From contig MU266456.1 in assembly GCA_021014945.1 (NCBI GenBank), positions 1 through 64,000 of the forward strand: a stretch of DNA of 64,000 nt, read 5' to 3'. Below are positions 10,508 through 22,317 of this stretch, piece after piece; the first letter of the stretch is position 1; every line of letters begins with the position of its first letter. Position numbers and translations under genes: made by a program. The notes under the pieces were generated by a model that was given only the letters and a program-made list of their open reading frames with translations, did not search any database and was not told where the DNA came from. This DNA is from Leucogyrophana mollusca (Eukaryota; Basidiomycota; Agaricomycetes; Boletales).

Positions 10508-12919
10508 TTAATGTGCGTCCCTATATGGCGAATGTGGCTGCAAGCTAGTGGTGCTCGCGTTCCATGCCATGCTCGGGTTATCCTGTTGCAATGGTACAAA
10601 CGCACTTGAGTCAGAATGTCTCGGGTATCCCTTACCCGTGACGCCTCCGACACTGCCCATGGGATACGTAGCGGACGGTGTCTGGTGACGACGGCGTCGG
10701 GAAATACAGATGCTGATGAGCGCACCGAGAATTCCGATAACTGCAACTCCACCAACAATGGCGCCGATGACAGCGCCCTTATGCGCACTCCACGCACTGT
10801 TCGATTTGCCGCTAACTGATGAAGACTTGACGTTCTCTGGAAGAGTGGCGGCGACAGAAATGGGTTGAGTGCCAACTTGGCCGTTTCCGACGATCACCAT
10901 CGTGCCATTGCTGGGTACACCGGCAACTACTACGAACAGCAATGCTGGGCCGGGGGTCAATATATTCGGATTGGGCGGGGCCTGCGAGACGTGCAGAACG
11001 AACGATCCATCGCTGTTCACAGTATAGGTGTTGTTGAGCTGGAGATGCCTCTGTCCCATATTCATCGCATGGGTGGTAAATCCACCGCGAGATAGTACGA
11101 CCGTAGTGTTGGCTGCGGCGTCGTTGGCATTCGAGCCGGAGTACGAGCCGGAGGGAACAGTGATGTCGAAGTAGCTTCCTCCATAACTGAGGGTCTTCGG
11201 CATGCCGGTTGGCTTGGGACGAACGCCAGAAAAGTACGGGGGGTAGAAGATCTCTGCCGCATACTGAGTAGGATAGACCGCATTTAAGTTAACGTCAAGA
11301 TTTGGGTTGGAGCCTGCAACCAACACGGAGGCGTCCGGGAGCAACATAGCTGACGAGTGGTACATCCTCGCGATATTGGAGCTCCCGAGGCCAGCATTGG
11401 ACCAACGACTGCCTTTTGGCGCGCTGGGATTGTAGATGGCTGGAGTGCCCACAGGCCCTGATGCGAGCGACTGATAGTAGGGCATCTGGTCAATTGATGG
11501 AGTGTATAGCGTCTGATTAGAAAAGCCCGCCGTTCCGTTCAGCGCGCCGTTAATCACGAGCATTGTTCCATCCGGAAGTGTGATGAATTGTCCCATGGTC
11601 CGCCCTTCAAGCATGTCGTCATCCTGCTCGTACGCGGGCGACGAGCCATCTTGAGGCTCGGGCGTGAGACGCTGGCAGTCCGTTGATGCGGGATACGTCC
11701 ATGTGTTCCAAAATGGCCATGAATAGTTTCCATAGTAGTCAGCTGGCATATCAGATCCACCGCAGAAGAGTACGGTGGGTGTGTAATTGTTGGCTGGGGT
11801 GAGCGGTAGCATGGCAACTGCGCCGGAAGCGGGGTAGACACGTGCAACGTTTTTTGGCATGTCAGGTAGAGGATATTCGGTGTTGCTGGTATAATCCCAC
11901 AAAACTGCGAGGATGTCGAAATGAGGCCAAAGCTCATAAGAAACGAACAAGCTCACTTGTGGATATGTTAGCCTGCACGAGCATCTTTCCAGACGGCATT
12001 AAATAGGTATGTGCATAGGCATTAAGGCCAGAGGTGGTGGTCATAAACGTCATGACAGTCGCATCTCCCTTGCTGGGGAAGAATTCAAAGGTGGGTTCCG
12101 CGCCACCGTACTGCTCACCGCCTTCATATGTCGGGTCGGTATTTGGCATGTTCCTATTGACATATCCACCATTCCTGAACCCTCCAATGAGGACGATACT
12201 TCCGTCGGCGAGCGCCTCGGCAGCAGAGTACCACCGCTGCTTCTGCATTGATAGGACAGCCGGATTGTCGAACCATTGACATTCGGGGCTGGAGAAGTCG
12301 TCTGAGCTTGTGCATGGGTTCAGTATACGAATTGATTTGGTCCCATCATAGTCTCCGTATGTGCTGTCGTAATTTGGAGATGACGGCGGGCCGGAACCTA
12401 AAAATTAGGCTGTAAATACGGTGTGTTCACACCGTGATTCGTGAATGGGAAGCGCACCAGCAGATATTGCTCCGTTTCCTCCAAACGTGGTATACGAGCC
12501 GTTTGGCAGATGCATACCGGACGCGCAGAAAGTATTGGTAAGGACACTCATTACTGTGGCCTGGTGAGTATTGATATCCCTGAAAATGCATCATAAGCAC
12601 GGGCTACTATAATCATGGTGAAAAATGTGCAAGACAGACCAAACAGAACCCCACGCAGGATGGCCGTCTATCTGAGCAGCATTGCCTTCTGTCTTGTCCA
12701 AAATGTAGACTTTTTCCTCATTTCCCAGGAACATCTGGAACGTCCCGAGCCCAAAACATCAGCACCGATGCAAAGAGCAAATTTTCCGTTTCCGTGATTG
12801 CGCACCATCATAGCACTAACTTGAGTGCTCCCAGCCTGTACAAAGGAACCAGGACTCTGCGCGAGAACGCCATCGAGCGCGGCCAGAAAAATACTGGCGG
12901 CGAGCAACCTGAGAGACAT
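10508..12919 (-). CDS. Glyoxal oxidase-like copper radical oxidase, copy 1
   Basis: AA5_1-type copper radical oxidase: oxidises small aldehydes such as glyoxal and releases H2O2 outside the cell (family knowledge). Exons 12806-12919, 12640-12734, 12458-12579, 11957-12397 and 10508-11904 give 722 aa. A 20-residue signal peptide ends at VLA. Catalytic elements are visible: the crosslink Cys88 in TFCASGMHLPNG, a Tyr in RWYSAAEAL, Tyr-His in RMYHSSAMLLPDA and a His in GGFTTHAMNMGQRH. Unlike secreted glyoxal oxidase it has a membrane helix at about 634-658, then SRRRR and a 60-residue tail containing RHSDSSAFVPLQQDN, so it is likely anchored with the catalytic part outside. An in-frame ATG at 12934 is also possible, but the TATA box lies too close to it. 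A second copy lies at 27849-30330. Confidence 0.94.
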
Positions 12920-12958
12920 CGCCGATTCACTCACTCGGATGATGTGATGTGATGCGTA

Positions 12959-12964
12959 GTTATA
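12959..12964 (-). promoter_or_regulatory. TATA-like box of glyoxal oxidase copy 1
   Basis: TATAAC on the minus strand, about 40 nt upstream of the ATG at 12919 and 25 nt upstream of the ATG at 12934. With transcription starting about 30 nt downstream, only the inner ATG would be in the message, which supports the 12919 start. Confidence 0.45.
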
Positions 12965-13763
12965 GAACGCGCCAGGGAAGGAAGCTTATGGATAATGCAC
13001 AATGAATGTAAGGCCCCGAAGCGAGACGAAAAGAGCGTCAGTGGTGAAGAGAACGTGGAATCAGGTGCCTTTGGTTTGAGGGAAGTTATGTCCCGGCAAC
13101 AGTACGCCTTGCCGTTTGACATACGGAGTTCGGACATTTGACATGTCAAGGCCCGCTCCCGTTCCCGTCCCTCAGCGGCTGTAATATGCTTATCTCGGTT
13201 GTAACAAAGCAGTGCGAAATTCGGCTGCTTACAAGAAGCTCGGCTTTCTATCCTCGTCCCTGCAGACAATGTACAGTGCGAGAACTTGAACACAACACAC
13301 CATGAAAGGTATCTACCGCGACGGATTTGAACCGGAGATGTCGATGAGGTCCGAGTCAACTGGAAAGACTCACTGAGGGAAATTAGTTGGCATCCACACG
13401 CTCGATTCGAAGACAGTCGCCCAAGTGAGAATCCCTGCAGAGATTCTCGAGGCGTAGTGCGGGGCGGATGTCAGCATATTTCACCTGACGTTGATTATAG
13501 CTGGTAAGGGTGGCTTAGAATAAAATGACACAATTCCAAAACATTCGCGATACTCTCGTGTCTGTTACAACTCCTTCTATTCATCTTCACGCTGACGGGT
13601 GATCCGAGCTCAGCTTAAAGGCAGGAATCCATTGTGCTGCGTATTCGTACAGGCTAATCAAACAGGGTCCCCCACACAGGTCTGATTCTTCATCCAGCTC
13701 ATTCTTGTCCCTCAACAGTGTCATCCTCTTTCTCCAAGGTGTTGTGCTTTCCAGATGTCGACG
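12965..13763. other. Intergenic, no supported gene
   Basis: Upstream region of glyoxal oxidase copy 1 and 3' side of the MACPF-like gene. A 142-codon minus-strand frame at 12931-13359 overlaps the promoter and has no recognisable domain. A tRNA B-box-like string near 13325 lacks the rest of a tRNA. Confidence 0.45.
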
Positions 13764-15914
13764 CTAAGCCTTATCAAAACCGTGAAAGCGGAACAACTCT
13801 TTACTCCCTTGCCACGGGCTTGAATATCGTGGTCGGTATTCAGTAAGCGCATCATCCCAACGCCGACACAACACGCACCTCCCGGTCGTGACTCTAACAT
13901 AGTTCTTGCTGGACAGCCTTGAAACAACGATGACCAGCTCGGCGACATTGGGGATTATGTCTTCGAAGACCCAGAAGTGGCTGTCCTCTTTCCACCCAGG
14001 AATGCCTGAGGCACGGTTGTCAATAAGGGCGATGTAGTCCTTGCCGGTTTGTGTTGAACCAAATGAGACAACAGTGCTTCCTTCGATATCGGAGAAGTCG
14101 TAACAGATCAAATCGAAGAGCTTCGTGGCGGTAGGCATAAGCGAAGGTAGGATAGCTGTGTCGTCCCATGGTAAGCGGGTAGGTAAAGGGCGGGTGGGGA
14201 GGGACCCAAGATGACATACCGTCAGTCCAATTTTCGCCGCCCTCAAGTGGGATGCTTTGAGCGATGTATTTCACGGTTTTTAAGGCGGCCTTGGCAGAAG
14301 TTATCATCTCGTTTGGAGTTTGCCATCCCATATCATGCTCACCAAGACATTAGCACGGAACTGGTGGGACGGTGTGCACGTGAGTTGTGAGTCGGCTTTG
14401 CTTGGGTCGTCGCGAACCGCGAGGACCTATAAGACAAGTATCAGTGGTCTCGTCGATTTGAGTAGGGAACTGAAAGTTCAACTCCCTCAATTACCTTTTC
14501 TCGGATTTCTTTCATCTCTTTGACTCGCTGGTTTTCAAACTGGGCCTTCTGAGACGAGCCTTGAAGATACTTTGTGTCTGGGACTGAGAAAAATGAGCAT
14601 AGAGCTGCTTGTAATGAGGCTAACGAGGGGAAACTGGCTTACTTTTCTTGACAAAGGTCTCCATAGCCGTGTACCTGGTAAATTCGTCAAACAGCTCCCA
14701 ACTCTGTTCTCGGTAATTCGTAAGATCCACCCGTAGTCGTCACAGTCGCTGATGCTACGCACCCGTTTATTCGCATAAACGTAGTCAAATGGCCGAAACG
14801 CGTTGGAGAAGTTCTTCACATTTTCATATCTCGCCAAGATCGCGCTGGAAAATCAGGTCAGGATAAGGTGAAGTTGTAGCAGCTTGAAGTTCGGTCTGCT
14901 TACAATCGCATATATTTGTGGTTGGCGGCATCCTCGTAGAACTTGTCAGCCTTGGCCTTGATCATCAACAAGTCGTTGGAGCCCTCTGCGGGAGAGGTTT
15001 CGTTAGTTGTGCCACCGCCAGATTCCTTGATGACAATATGCGTTTCTGAATGCTTGTTGATCTTCTCGACGGCGCTCTTGACCTCATTGGTTACTGTTCC
15101 CTGAGCACCATACATTGAAAATGCCAATTTGGCACTGGAAAAGGTGTGGTATCAAATTTCGATGCGAGGGTGCGCCAGGAGTGGAAAGGGCATACGCTTG
15201 TTTAATTTCCGTTACATCCGACCTGTTGATGGATCTGATAGAGATGCGTGCATAGAAAAAACCTCCTTGAACAAAATCTGTACCAATCACGGGTTAATAT
15301 CTATCTGTCGAACACCATAGTACTAAGTGAAACTTGCCAGAGATCCAACGGTCTCCATAGGTCTGATGTGGGTTCGGCGTTTCGACCCAGTTGAACGAAT
15401 ATTCGCCAGTGTGGGTGGCTTGGTGCTGCACATTCACTTTGACCTGGTACGTGACATCACTGCGTTCAAACTGGCGAAAAGTGCAGATATTCAGTCCTCC
15501 ACCGAAAGTATAGGGATATCGGCGACAGTGCTTACGTCGCTTCGATTCAGGTACTGGACGTCGATCTGGCCACTTTGGTCCCAGCCACTGATTGTAGCAC
15601 CAGCACTGATATCCAGAGACTTTGCCAGCTTCCTGAAAGGGCATCGTTCGTTAGTGAACTACGTCTTCAGTCGTCGCGCAAACAGCATACTCGTAATCCT
15701 CGATAAGTTCGGAGTAATATTCCCTTTGGAAAGGGGTTGGACCAGATTCAGTGGAGGACACAGTGACGGCACCAGCCAGACAAGTTGCCTGAGTGAAGGT
15801 GTTGAAGCTGCTCCGAGCAAGTCAGAGGGGACAAGGTATACCCGGTACTTGGAAGTGAACACACCCTTGACCTCTCTGCATGCCATTGTAATAAGGGGCG
15901 TATTCTGCAGACAT
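13764..15914 (-). CDS. MACPF-like fungal protein, 495 aa
   Basis: Twelve exons: 15865-15914, 15691-15807, 15536-15632, 15338-15470, 15196-15277, 14904-15134, 14763-14844, 14643-14703, 14495-14583, 14343-14426, 14220-14289 and 13764-14155. They join in phase to 495 aa. The protein has no signal peptide. The N terminus (YYNGMQRGQGFNTFTQ) and the C-terminal part (DSHFWVFEDI) match a family of uncharacterised fungal proteins I recall. Around residue 130 is Y-G-D-R-W-x6-G-G, the same spacing as the membrane-attack/perforin signature YGTH[FY]-x6-GG but with changed residues. I infer a divergent MACPF-like fold; this is not proven. The exon border near 14290-14342 is the least sure. The intron 15278-15337, which splits the signature, starts with GC. 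The gene is head to head with an aegerolysin, a family known to pair with MACPF proteins. Confidence 0.68.
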
Positions 15915-15993
15915 TGTATAATATGGCGTCGCGCTTGGGTAGTGTACTTCAAAAGATTTGAAGGGATGAAGTGACTGGTATATGGCCACCTCC

Positions 15994-15999
15994 TTTATA
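15994..15999 (-). promoter_or_regulatory. TATA box of the MACPF-like gene
   Basis: TATAAA on the minus strand, 79 nt upstream of the ATG at 15914. It also argues against starting at the in-frame upstream ATGs near 16028-16040. Confidence 0.6.
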
Positions 16000-16974
16000 C
16001 CACCCGGCTGGGGAACGGTCCCACTCATTTGCGCTCATACTGAAATCATCCGGTTACATGCGTTGCCTGGCTGCTGACAGGCTGACCTGTGGTTGATTAT
16101 TCAATATACGGAATGGAAGCGACGATGGTGGGGCAGGTTCATACCGCGGTGTACGGAGTAAATCCATTCTTAGTGCGATATCCCAAACTTGATTCCATTT
16201 TACCGACATGACATGTTGAACTGAGGTGGATCCAGCTCTTCGAACAGAAGTAATGGAGCCCACATGTGATGACATTGGTTCCATTCAGCAGGGACAAACC
16301 TATTATGACGTTTGACAGGGTCATGGCTGTTCGATGAACGAATTGCAAAGTCCAGCTGGGGCACCATGGGTAAAGGAAGTTATATCAACGTAGCACTCCC
16401 GCACAGTTGCTTACTAGTGATAGAGCCGCTGTTCCGACTCGAGAGACCTGGGGTACGCTAGCGGCAGATCTTGGGATGGAAGTACATCCGACCAACAAAG
16501 TGAAGTGTGGTCTTAATTGCACACGTCGCAATACGTATGGTCAGTGCAAACAAACTTGGACAGATTGGTCTCCCTGGCAGTAACCGTTGAGTTTCCTGCT
16601 ATGAAACGATCGCAAGTGTCTGAACTTGAGTCGCGCCAGGTCGCGCCCCATTCAAACGTGACGATGAATTGAATGTACCTCACCTTGTTTTACCTATTCA
16701 CTCTCCCATAATCAACTTGGGCTACGTGACGTATGATCATCACCGACTGCAAATAATATCTTGCATTCTTTGGAGGTCGTCCTTGAGAGAGCTCATGTCA
16801 AGATTTGGGGCATCGGGGTTTTTTGGAACGAGAAATATTATGTAAAGTTTGTTCTGCGACCCAAGACTGCTCCTCTCAGCTCCCAACAATCAGCAATATT
16901 AGAATCGTCGCAGCTGTATCATATGGCGTCATGAACATACTTGGAAAGGTGACCAAGATCGCTGTCATTGCGTA

Positions 16975-17069
16975 CATTCAGGTTCACCACGTCCGTTCAG
17001 GTCCATTCCGTCCATTCAGGTTCATTATGTCCATTCAGGTCCGTTGTGTCCATTCAGGCCCATTCATTT
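16975..17069 (+). repeat. 19-bp minisatellite, five units
   Basis: Five consecutive 19-nt units starting at 16975, 16994, 17013, 17032 and 17051. Each begins CATTCAG or CGTTCAG and most end in GTC; the middle positions vary. The array lies in the 2 kb between the MACPF-like gene and the aegerolysin. No coding or binding role can be seen. Confidence 0.85.
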
Positions 17070-17290
17070 CTTCGCCTCCTCGGATGTAGTGAGCTCCTCC
17101 GGGTCCCAGTACACTCCACACTTATTTTAATAATAATCGGTCCCATGTGGGCGACCCACCACTACAGGAGATGCTACCAAAAACCGCGAAAGCATCCTTC
17201 CAGGTCCGTGTCCCTGTGTGAGGCCAGATCAGGTGTCCGAGTGTCTACACTGAGATCCGACGACGAAAATTTCGCCTGACCAGTCACCAT

Positions 17291-17640
17291 AGACGTGGAC
17301 CAAGCCTCCGGATCCCACTACTATCCCACTACCCTTTTGCGCTCCAAGAATATCACTCCCTTATGTCACCGAGGTGCGAACATACGCGTTTGTTTGAATG
17401 CGGAGCACTGACTGCCCGAGTATAATGGAACGGAACCAATACATCGCAATGCCATGCACACTTGGGCACAGACATGGACCAAGTCGTCGGATCGCGGTAT
17501 ATTTCGCATCTAGGAACAATCGCCGCTTTCTTGTGCAGGCGGGTGCGAACATTCTGCACGTCGAATGTTGGAGCAACTGTGGGTAATGTTCAACGGAACC
17601 AGCGGAACCAGTTCGTCCTAGCATCGCACACACTTGGCTG
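17291..17640 (+). repeat. Diverged tandem duplication, about 175 bp
   Basis: Two consecutive copies, about 17291-17469 and 17470-17640. Shared blocks come in the same order in both: a GGACCAAG...CGGATC block, GTGCGAACAT (17374 and 17543), a GAATG...GAGCA block, ACGGAACCA, and a CACACTTGG end. Spacing drifts by about 10 nt, so the duplication is old. It sits directly upstream of the aegerolysin promoter. Confidence 0.6.
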
Positions 17641-17829
17641 ATACACAAGAATACGACCTTGTGCAAGCGAGAACAATCATTCCCCCTGTCAAGGATCCAT
17701 GACAGAACCATGTTTCCGGTTTCCATTCTGTCTGCTCTATGAGGCCACCCTGACTTCTATGCTCCCCAAGGTTCTTTGTCGAATTCCACCGGGAATATGC
17801 ATGCTACGAACAAAGCTCCTTTGGACGCA

Positions 17830-17836
17830 TATAAAA
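17830..17836 (+). promoter_or_regulatory. TATA box of the aegerolysin gene
   Basis: TATAAAA, 102 nt upstream of the ATG at 17938, followed by a pyrimidine- and A-rich leader with ACATCTATCAACATG at the start codon, typical of a strongly expressed fungal gene. Confidence 0.65.
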
Positions 17837-17937
17837 GCCTCCCGTGTATTTCTCGGAATCAACAGCAACGTCGTTTCTTTTCACATTAATCACATACACA
17901 AATCTTTCTACCTTCACTAGCCCTAACATCTATCAAC

Positions 17938-18415
17938 ATGGCAATTGCACAATACGTGGTCCTTAGGATCAAAAACTCGTTCCGCACCCGTAGCATCAAG
18001 TTGCAGAAGGCGACCCTGAAGTGGTACGCATCCATTTCTCATGCTGCCATGGGGGCGCTGGCTGACCACAATCCGCGACTTGAACAGGGGCAAGTTCCAC
18101 GAGGATGGCAACAAAGACAATGAAATTGAGACAGATACCATCAACGGGATCGTCATCCCTGCAGGCGCGACCGGCGTGATTTCGGCTTGCGGTCGCTCGG
18201 ACGCTTCCTCTGGCACGGAAGGTACTGTCGATCTTTACGACGACGAAACAAAAATATGCACTTTGTACTGGGACTGCCCATGGGGGAGCAAGACCAACAA
18301 CTTTGCAGTACAGGACAGGAATAGTGACGCAGGGTACATGGTCAGCGTTGGGTCGTGGAACAGGAGTGGTGGTGCTCTGGGGCACATCGATATTGAGGTT
18401 GCGATTAGGGGATAA
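17938..18415 (+). CDS. Aegerolysin family protein
   Basis: Small acidic beta-sandwich protein of the ostreolysin/pleurotolysin A family, which binds specific membrane lipids and often works with a MACPF partner to open pores (family knowledge). Two exons, 17938-18023 and 18088-18415, joined across a Trp codon by a 64-nt GT-AG intron, give 137 aa, the usual length. Family hallmarks are the start MAIAQYVVLRIKN, ACGRSDASSGTEG, YWDCPWGSKTN and the GALGHI element near the end. There is no signal peptide, as in other aegerolysins. It lies 2,023 nt from, and divergent to, the MACPF-like gene at 13764-15914, with its own TATA box. The reading frame and motifs look intact. The assignment to the family is firm; activity cannot be judged from sequence. 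Confidence 0.94.
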
Positions 18416-18885
18416 GTCTCCTTTTGGCGTGGGGCGCAAAAGGTGGGCGCTCTCCGACATGAAACCTTTCAGAAGTTCACCGAAACCAACAGGTTTTCTT
18501 TCCTATTGCATTATCAGGGAATTGAGCCTCGAGTTGCATGTCATCCCTTTTACTCTTGGACACTTCGCGCGTACTATCCCGGAAAAAGGGGAAAAAAAAA
18601 AAGAAGAAAAAGCCAGAATACGAAAAAAAATCACCTTTTTGTACCATTCACCCGAGTCTGCCCATTTAATCTTTTATGTGATGTATTTACGAATATATGA
18701 CGCGCTTTTGACTTTCTGTATGCTGTTGAGGACGTGGTCAGACTGTTACCACGTACACCAGGTCGACATCCAGCGACTAGATACAAATGCAATACTTAAA
18801 TTTGGGGACCCACTAGAGCCGCCGTGCACTGTTCATTTATTCTATGAGGGGGCTAGCGCTATCAGTACACACATCACCTTCACGT

Positions 18886-21800
18886 TCATGCCCTCTCAAA
18901 AACATACAAATACGCCAACTTCTTGAGCTCGTCAACACTCGTCTTATCGGCCAACACAACCTTTTCGTCATTGAATAGCACCCATCTCCCCTCGCTGTCA
19001 TCCACATCCATCGCATCGACACCTTCAGTACGGGGGATCCGAATATGTGCGACATAGTGGCCAGAGTGCACGCTTGGCCCCTTGTGCGATATGAATGCTT
19101 TCAGTTTGTACCGCGCGGGAAGACGTGTAGAGCCAGGCAGTGTCTTTCCCTTCTCCTTGCTTGGCACAGCGTCTTCCCCAGTATCGTCAGGATGGTTGAA
19201 AAGCCACTCTACGGCGCGCTCGAGGTTTCCACCCTGAGATTATGCCCTTGAGTCAATCTCACGTGCAGAGGCCTGGCTGGAGAGGGAAAATCGAGGAGAC
19301 AACTCACCGTTTCCCGGAGCGCTTTCTTCGCCTGAGCGCCTGTGAAGCCCATATCAGCCAGCATGGCTATCTCCCCCTCTGAAGGTTCGGGACCCGATGC
19401 ACCCCCAGCAGAAACCTCTTTCGGTATCGGATCGTCAATGTCTAACCATGGATGAGTCATGACTCGTGTACAGCGGCCCACGGGACGGGGGCTCACCAGG
19501 ATCCTCCATGTGCCCAAACAGCCATTCCATCGCCACCTCCGCACCGGCATTACCGGTCGCTAGGAGCGCCTTCTGACACCTCACGGTGGGGAATCCCATC
19601 CCCTCAAGTTGTGCCATCGCATCCGCGTCGAATTGCACAGCTTGCGCCTGTCCTGATCCTGAGTCGACATTGGGTAGCTCTGTCTCCCCAGGCTGCAAGC
19701 CATGCCCAAGGTATGTGTCGAGCGTTAGTTCGTCCCCAGGTGGCAAGAGGACGGGAATATCTATCGAGCCAAAAACAATCAGATTCGAAAGACAAGCATA
19801 AGGGTCAACATCTACACACCAAGCTTCGTCGGCACCCAGCCCACCAGTTGGAACTTCTTCGCATGCAACACCAGCACCTCCGGGAATGTCGCGAACTGAG
19901 TCTTCCTCACTGCGTTGGTTTTCCCACATCCGCCCTCGCACTGATACTCGAGCGATTCCTCGCCAGCGGGGCCCAGGAGCATATTCAGGCATGCCAGCAA
20001 CTCCACTGGAGCGTATTTCGCCTTACCCTGTGCGTCGTGGTCTTTGTCTTCGCGGAGTTTGATGGCGGGGACGCCGAGGCTGAGTGAGTCCATGTTGTCA
20101 ACTCGGTACCTAACGCGCTTGCACGCTTGGCACTCCAAACGTTGTTCGAGGCCGAAGGCGAAGCTTTCTGTCGGCTCAGTGCCTCCGAGTGTGCCTGGTT
20201 CTGACCTTAAGACGAAAGCTGATATGACTCGGACGTAACTTACCTGCGCCCTGGAACTGGTGGTTGAAGCGCCGAAGGACGGTGATGAGATGCCCAAAGA
20301 ACTCCTCTGCGTCTTGCTGGCGCATTGTTGCGAACTCGGCGTGTCCGCGACCGACGAGTGTTTTGAACCCTGCAGGTTTAAGTCCGGCCTGCCAAGGGGT
20401 GTTTTCCGGAGCCGGATGGGCGAGAGGGTTCGTCTCTGGCGTGTCATATTTTGACAACACGGTTCGTGGATTCACGGGGTAAGATTTATGATGAATGAAT
20501 CGTCAATTTGATAAACTGAGTGCAACTACGAAAACGAATCACAGACCTGGAACTTGCTGTTCTGAACGGTGAGGTGTCGAATACCGTCCGCTGAGAAGAC
20601 CATCCGCAAGCTTTAACATCTGACATTCAAGGCACTCGGCAGGAAGCGCTTGGGTACAGGTTAACCAGTGCGCTGTGGCTTTGGGTGATGAAGTCGACGC
20701 TGAATTTGAGGGCTGGGAATCATAGTATCGTGCTTGGAATGCAGGAAGCGAAAAGAGTGTTTGTAGAACAGAGGCCATGTAACAACTGAATCAAGCAAGG
20801 GTTAGGTATGGACATAGAACGAATAGCGGCATTCGAGAAAGGACTGTATCAATGCTCCGGAAGCGGTACCCGCAAGTGGGTCCCAGGACGTGGGGTCACA
20901 GTCGGAATGAATAAATCTAATGCTAACTGATCCGAAAGGTCGAAGAAAGGGAGATGAACGCACCTATTCCCCAGGTTACTCAACCCAGTAGTTCCAGGCC
21001 CGAAAACGGGCTGCAGAGCGCTCCCATCTTCGGCTGTGAGCGAGAAGTCAAATGTAAGATTTTGCTCAATTTGCTGTTGGTGTTGGTGAGCGAGCGAGCG
21101 TGCAAGGCTTGCATTGGATGAGGGAGAGACAAGAGAACAAAGAGTGGAAGAACAATATGTAAGATATACGTACGAGTTCGGTCATGCTCTTTTCGGTTTT
21201 GGACAAACCTGCGACATTGATACCGAATGTGGCCAGGTGGGACGTGAGTTCGGGATCAACCCGTGCGTCGTTGCAGGCGTAACAGTATATGTCTTACATC
21301 CACGGAGGAAATATGCACGTGGTAAATGGCCGCTGCAAAGAAGTGGAATAATAGGGGGAAACGTACCAGCTCCGCCCTCCGGGGTGATTGTGCCGAGCTT
21401 CACACACACAGCATGCCCAGAGGCCTCAAAATGGGCGAGGGCATGTCCATTGCCGCCTACGCCACCAAACTGGGCGCGTCCACAACCGAGGGCGCCACAG
21501 GTCAAGCAGAGCCATAGATTAGAGGTGAGATCACAGGAAGCGCAGTGCGCTAGGCCTGTGAGCCATGCGTTAGTAAGAGACAATATCGCAGAAGGCTCGC
21601 GAATCCACCTTCTGCAGGAATGGGTCCACTGGTGAGCTGTTCAACCATAAGCGTATGCTCGCAGGCGGTTATTTCTTCCTCCCATGCTTTCACTTCAGAC
21701 TGGCGAGCAGAAGATAGGGATAGCATGACCCCGTCCGTCAGCGTCTTTCTCTGTGGGAGTCAAGTGAGTAAGGTGCTCTCGGAATACGCGTCAGAGTAAA

Positions 21801-22317
21801 CGCACTAAAGCGGTATCGACTGTGACAGGTGCACCATTCTGTTGATCACATTTCCAGCACTTGAGGGTTGTGCTGTGCGCATATTTATCTTCTTCACGTT
21901 CTTCAGCTATCGCGAGCTTCTTCATCTTGGCCGGCGGTTCCTCGTCCTCCGCCTATAATCTGGATGACTAAGTGGCCACGTTAGATGATTGTGAACGTAC
22001 ACGATTTGAAGGCTTCTTCTTTAGAGTACGCTTGACGTTCAGAGTAAAAGCGTGCCCTGATCGCAAGACATGGGTGCGAGCGTGATGACGATCTGAATCA
22101 AGGCAAGAGCCATTAAAGCAAGTCAGACAGACATCGATCCCTACAGGGCTATCCTGGCGATAGATTGATGAGTGTTGATGAATGTGATTATTGGCATTGG
22201 ACTAACTTGATTGTCAAAGCACTGAGTGCATTCTTCTCTATGCACAGACTGGCTGAGTTTTGGTGGTTTAAGAGATGCTAATTCGTGGAGATGAGGACAA
22301 TCAATACTGGCAGACAT
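18886..22317 (-). CDS. UBP14: Ubiquitin C-terminal hydrolase UBP14/USP5 type
   Basis: Deubiquitinase that disassembles free, unanchored polyubiquitin chains and so keeps ubiquitin available to the proteasome system (family knowledge). It is spread over many exons. In order: N-terminal zinc finger-like part (CPHLHEL, REECTQCF), a canonical ZnF-UBP around 21390-21560 (CASCDLTSNLWLCLTCGALG, GCGRAQFGG, GGNGHALAHF), the Cys box (GLSNLGNSCYMASVLQTLF) with catalytic Cys at codon 20782-20784, QQDAEEFF near 20300, a CxxC pair (ECQACKR), two UBA domains (LEGMGFPTVRC... and LADMGFTGAQA...) at about 19500-19650 and 19200-19400, and the His box SVHSGHYVAHIR with WVLFNDEKV near 18950-19080. The stop is at 18886. 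An intron splits the Ser codon next to the catalytic Cys. The start at 22317 (MSASIDCPHL) is chosen for family fit; an in-frame ATG at 22350 is possible. Confidence 0.92.

Noticed and set aside
13300..13345. tRNA B-box-like string (GGTTCAAATCC on the minus strand)
   Set aside because: The T stem pairs poorly, no A box or matching acceptor stem is found upstream, so this is not a tRNA gene as far as I can see.
12931..13359. 142-codon minus-strand frame upstream of glyoxal oxidase copy 1
   Set aside because: Overlaps the promoter and TATA box, no motif, composition unlike the neighbouring proteins.
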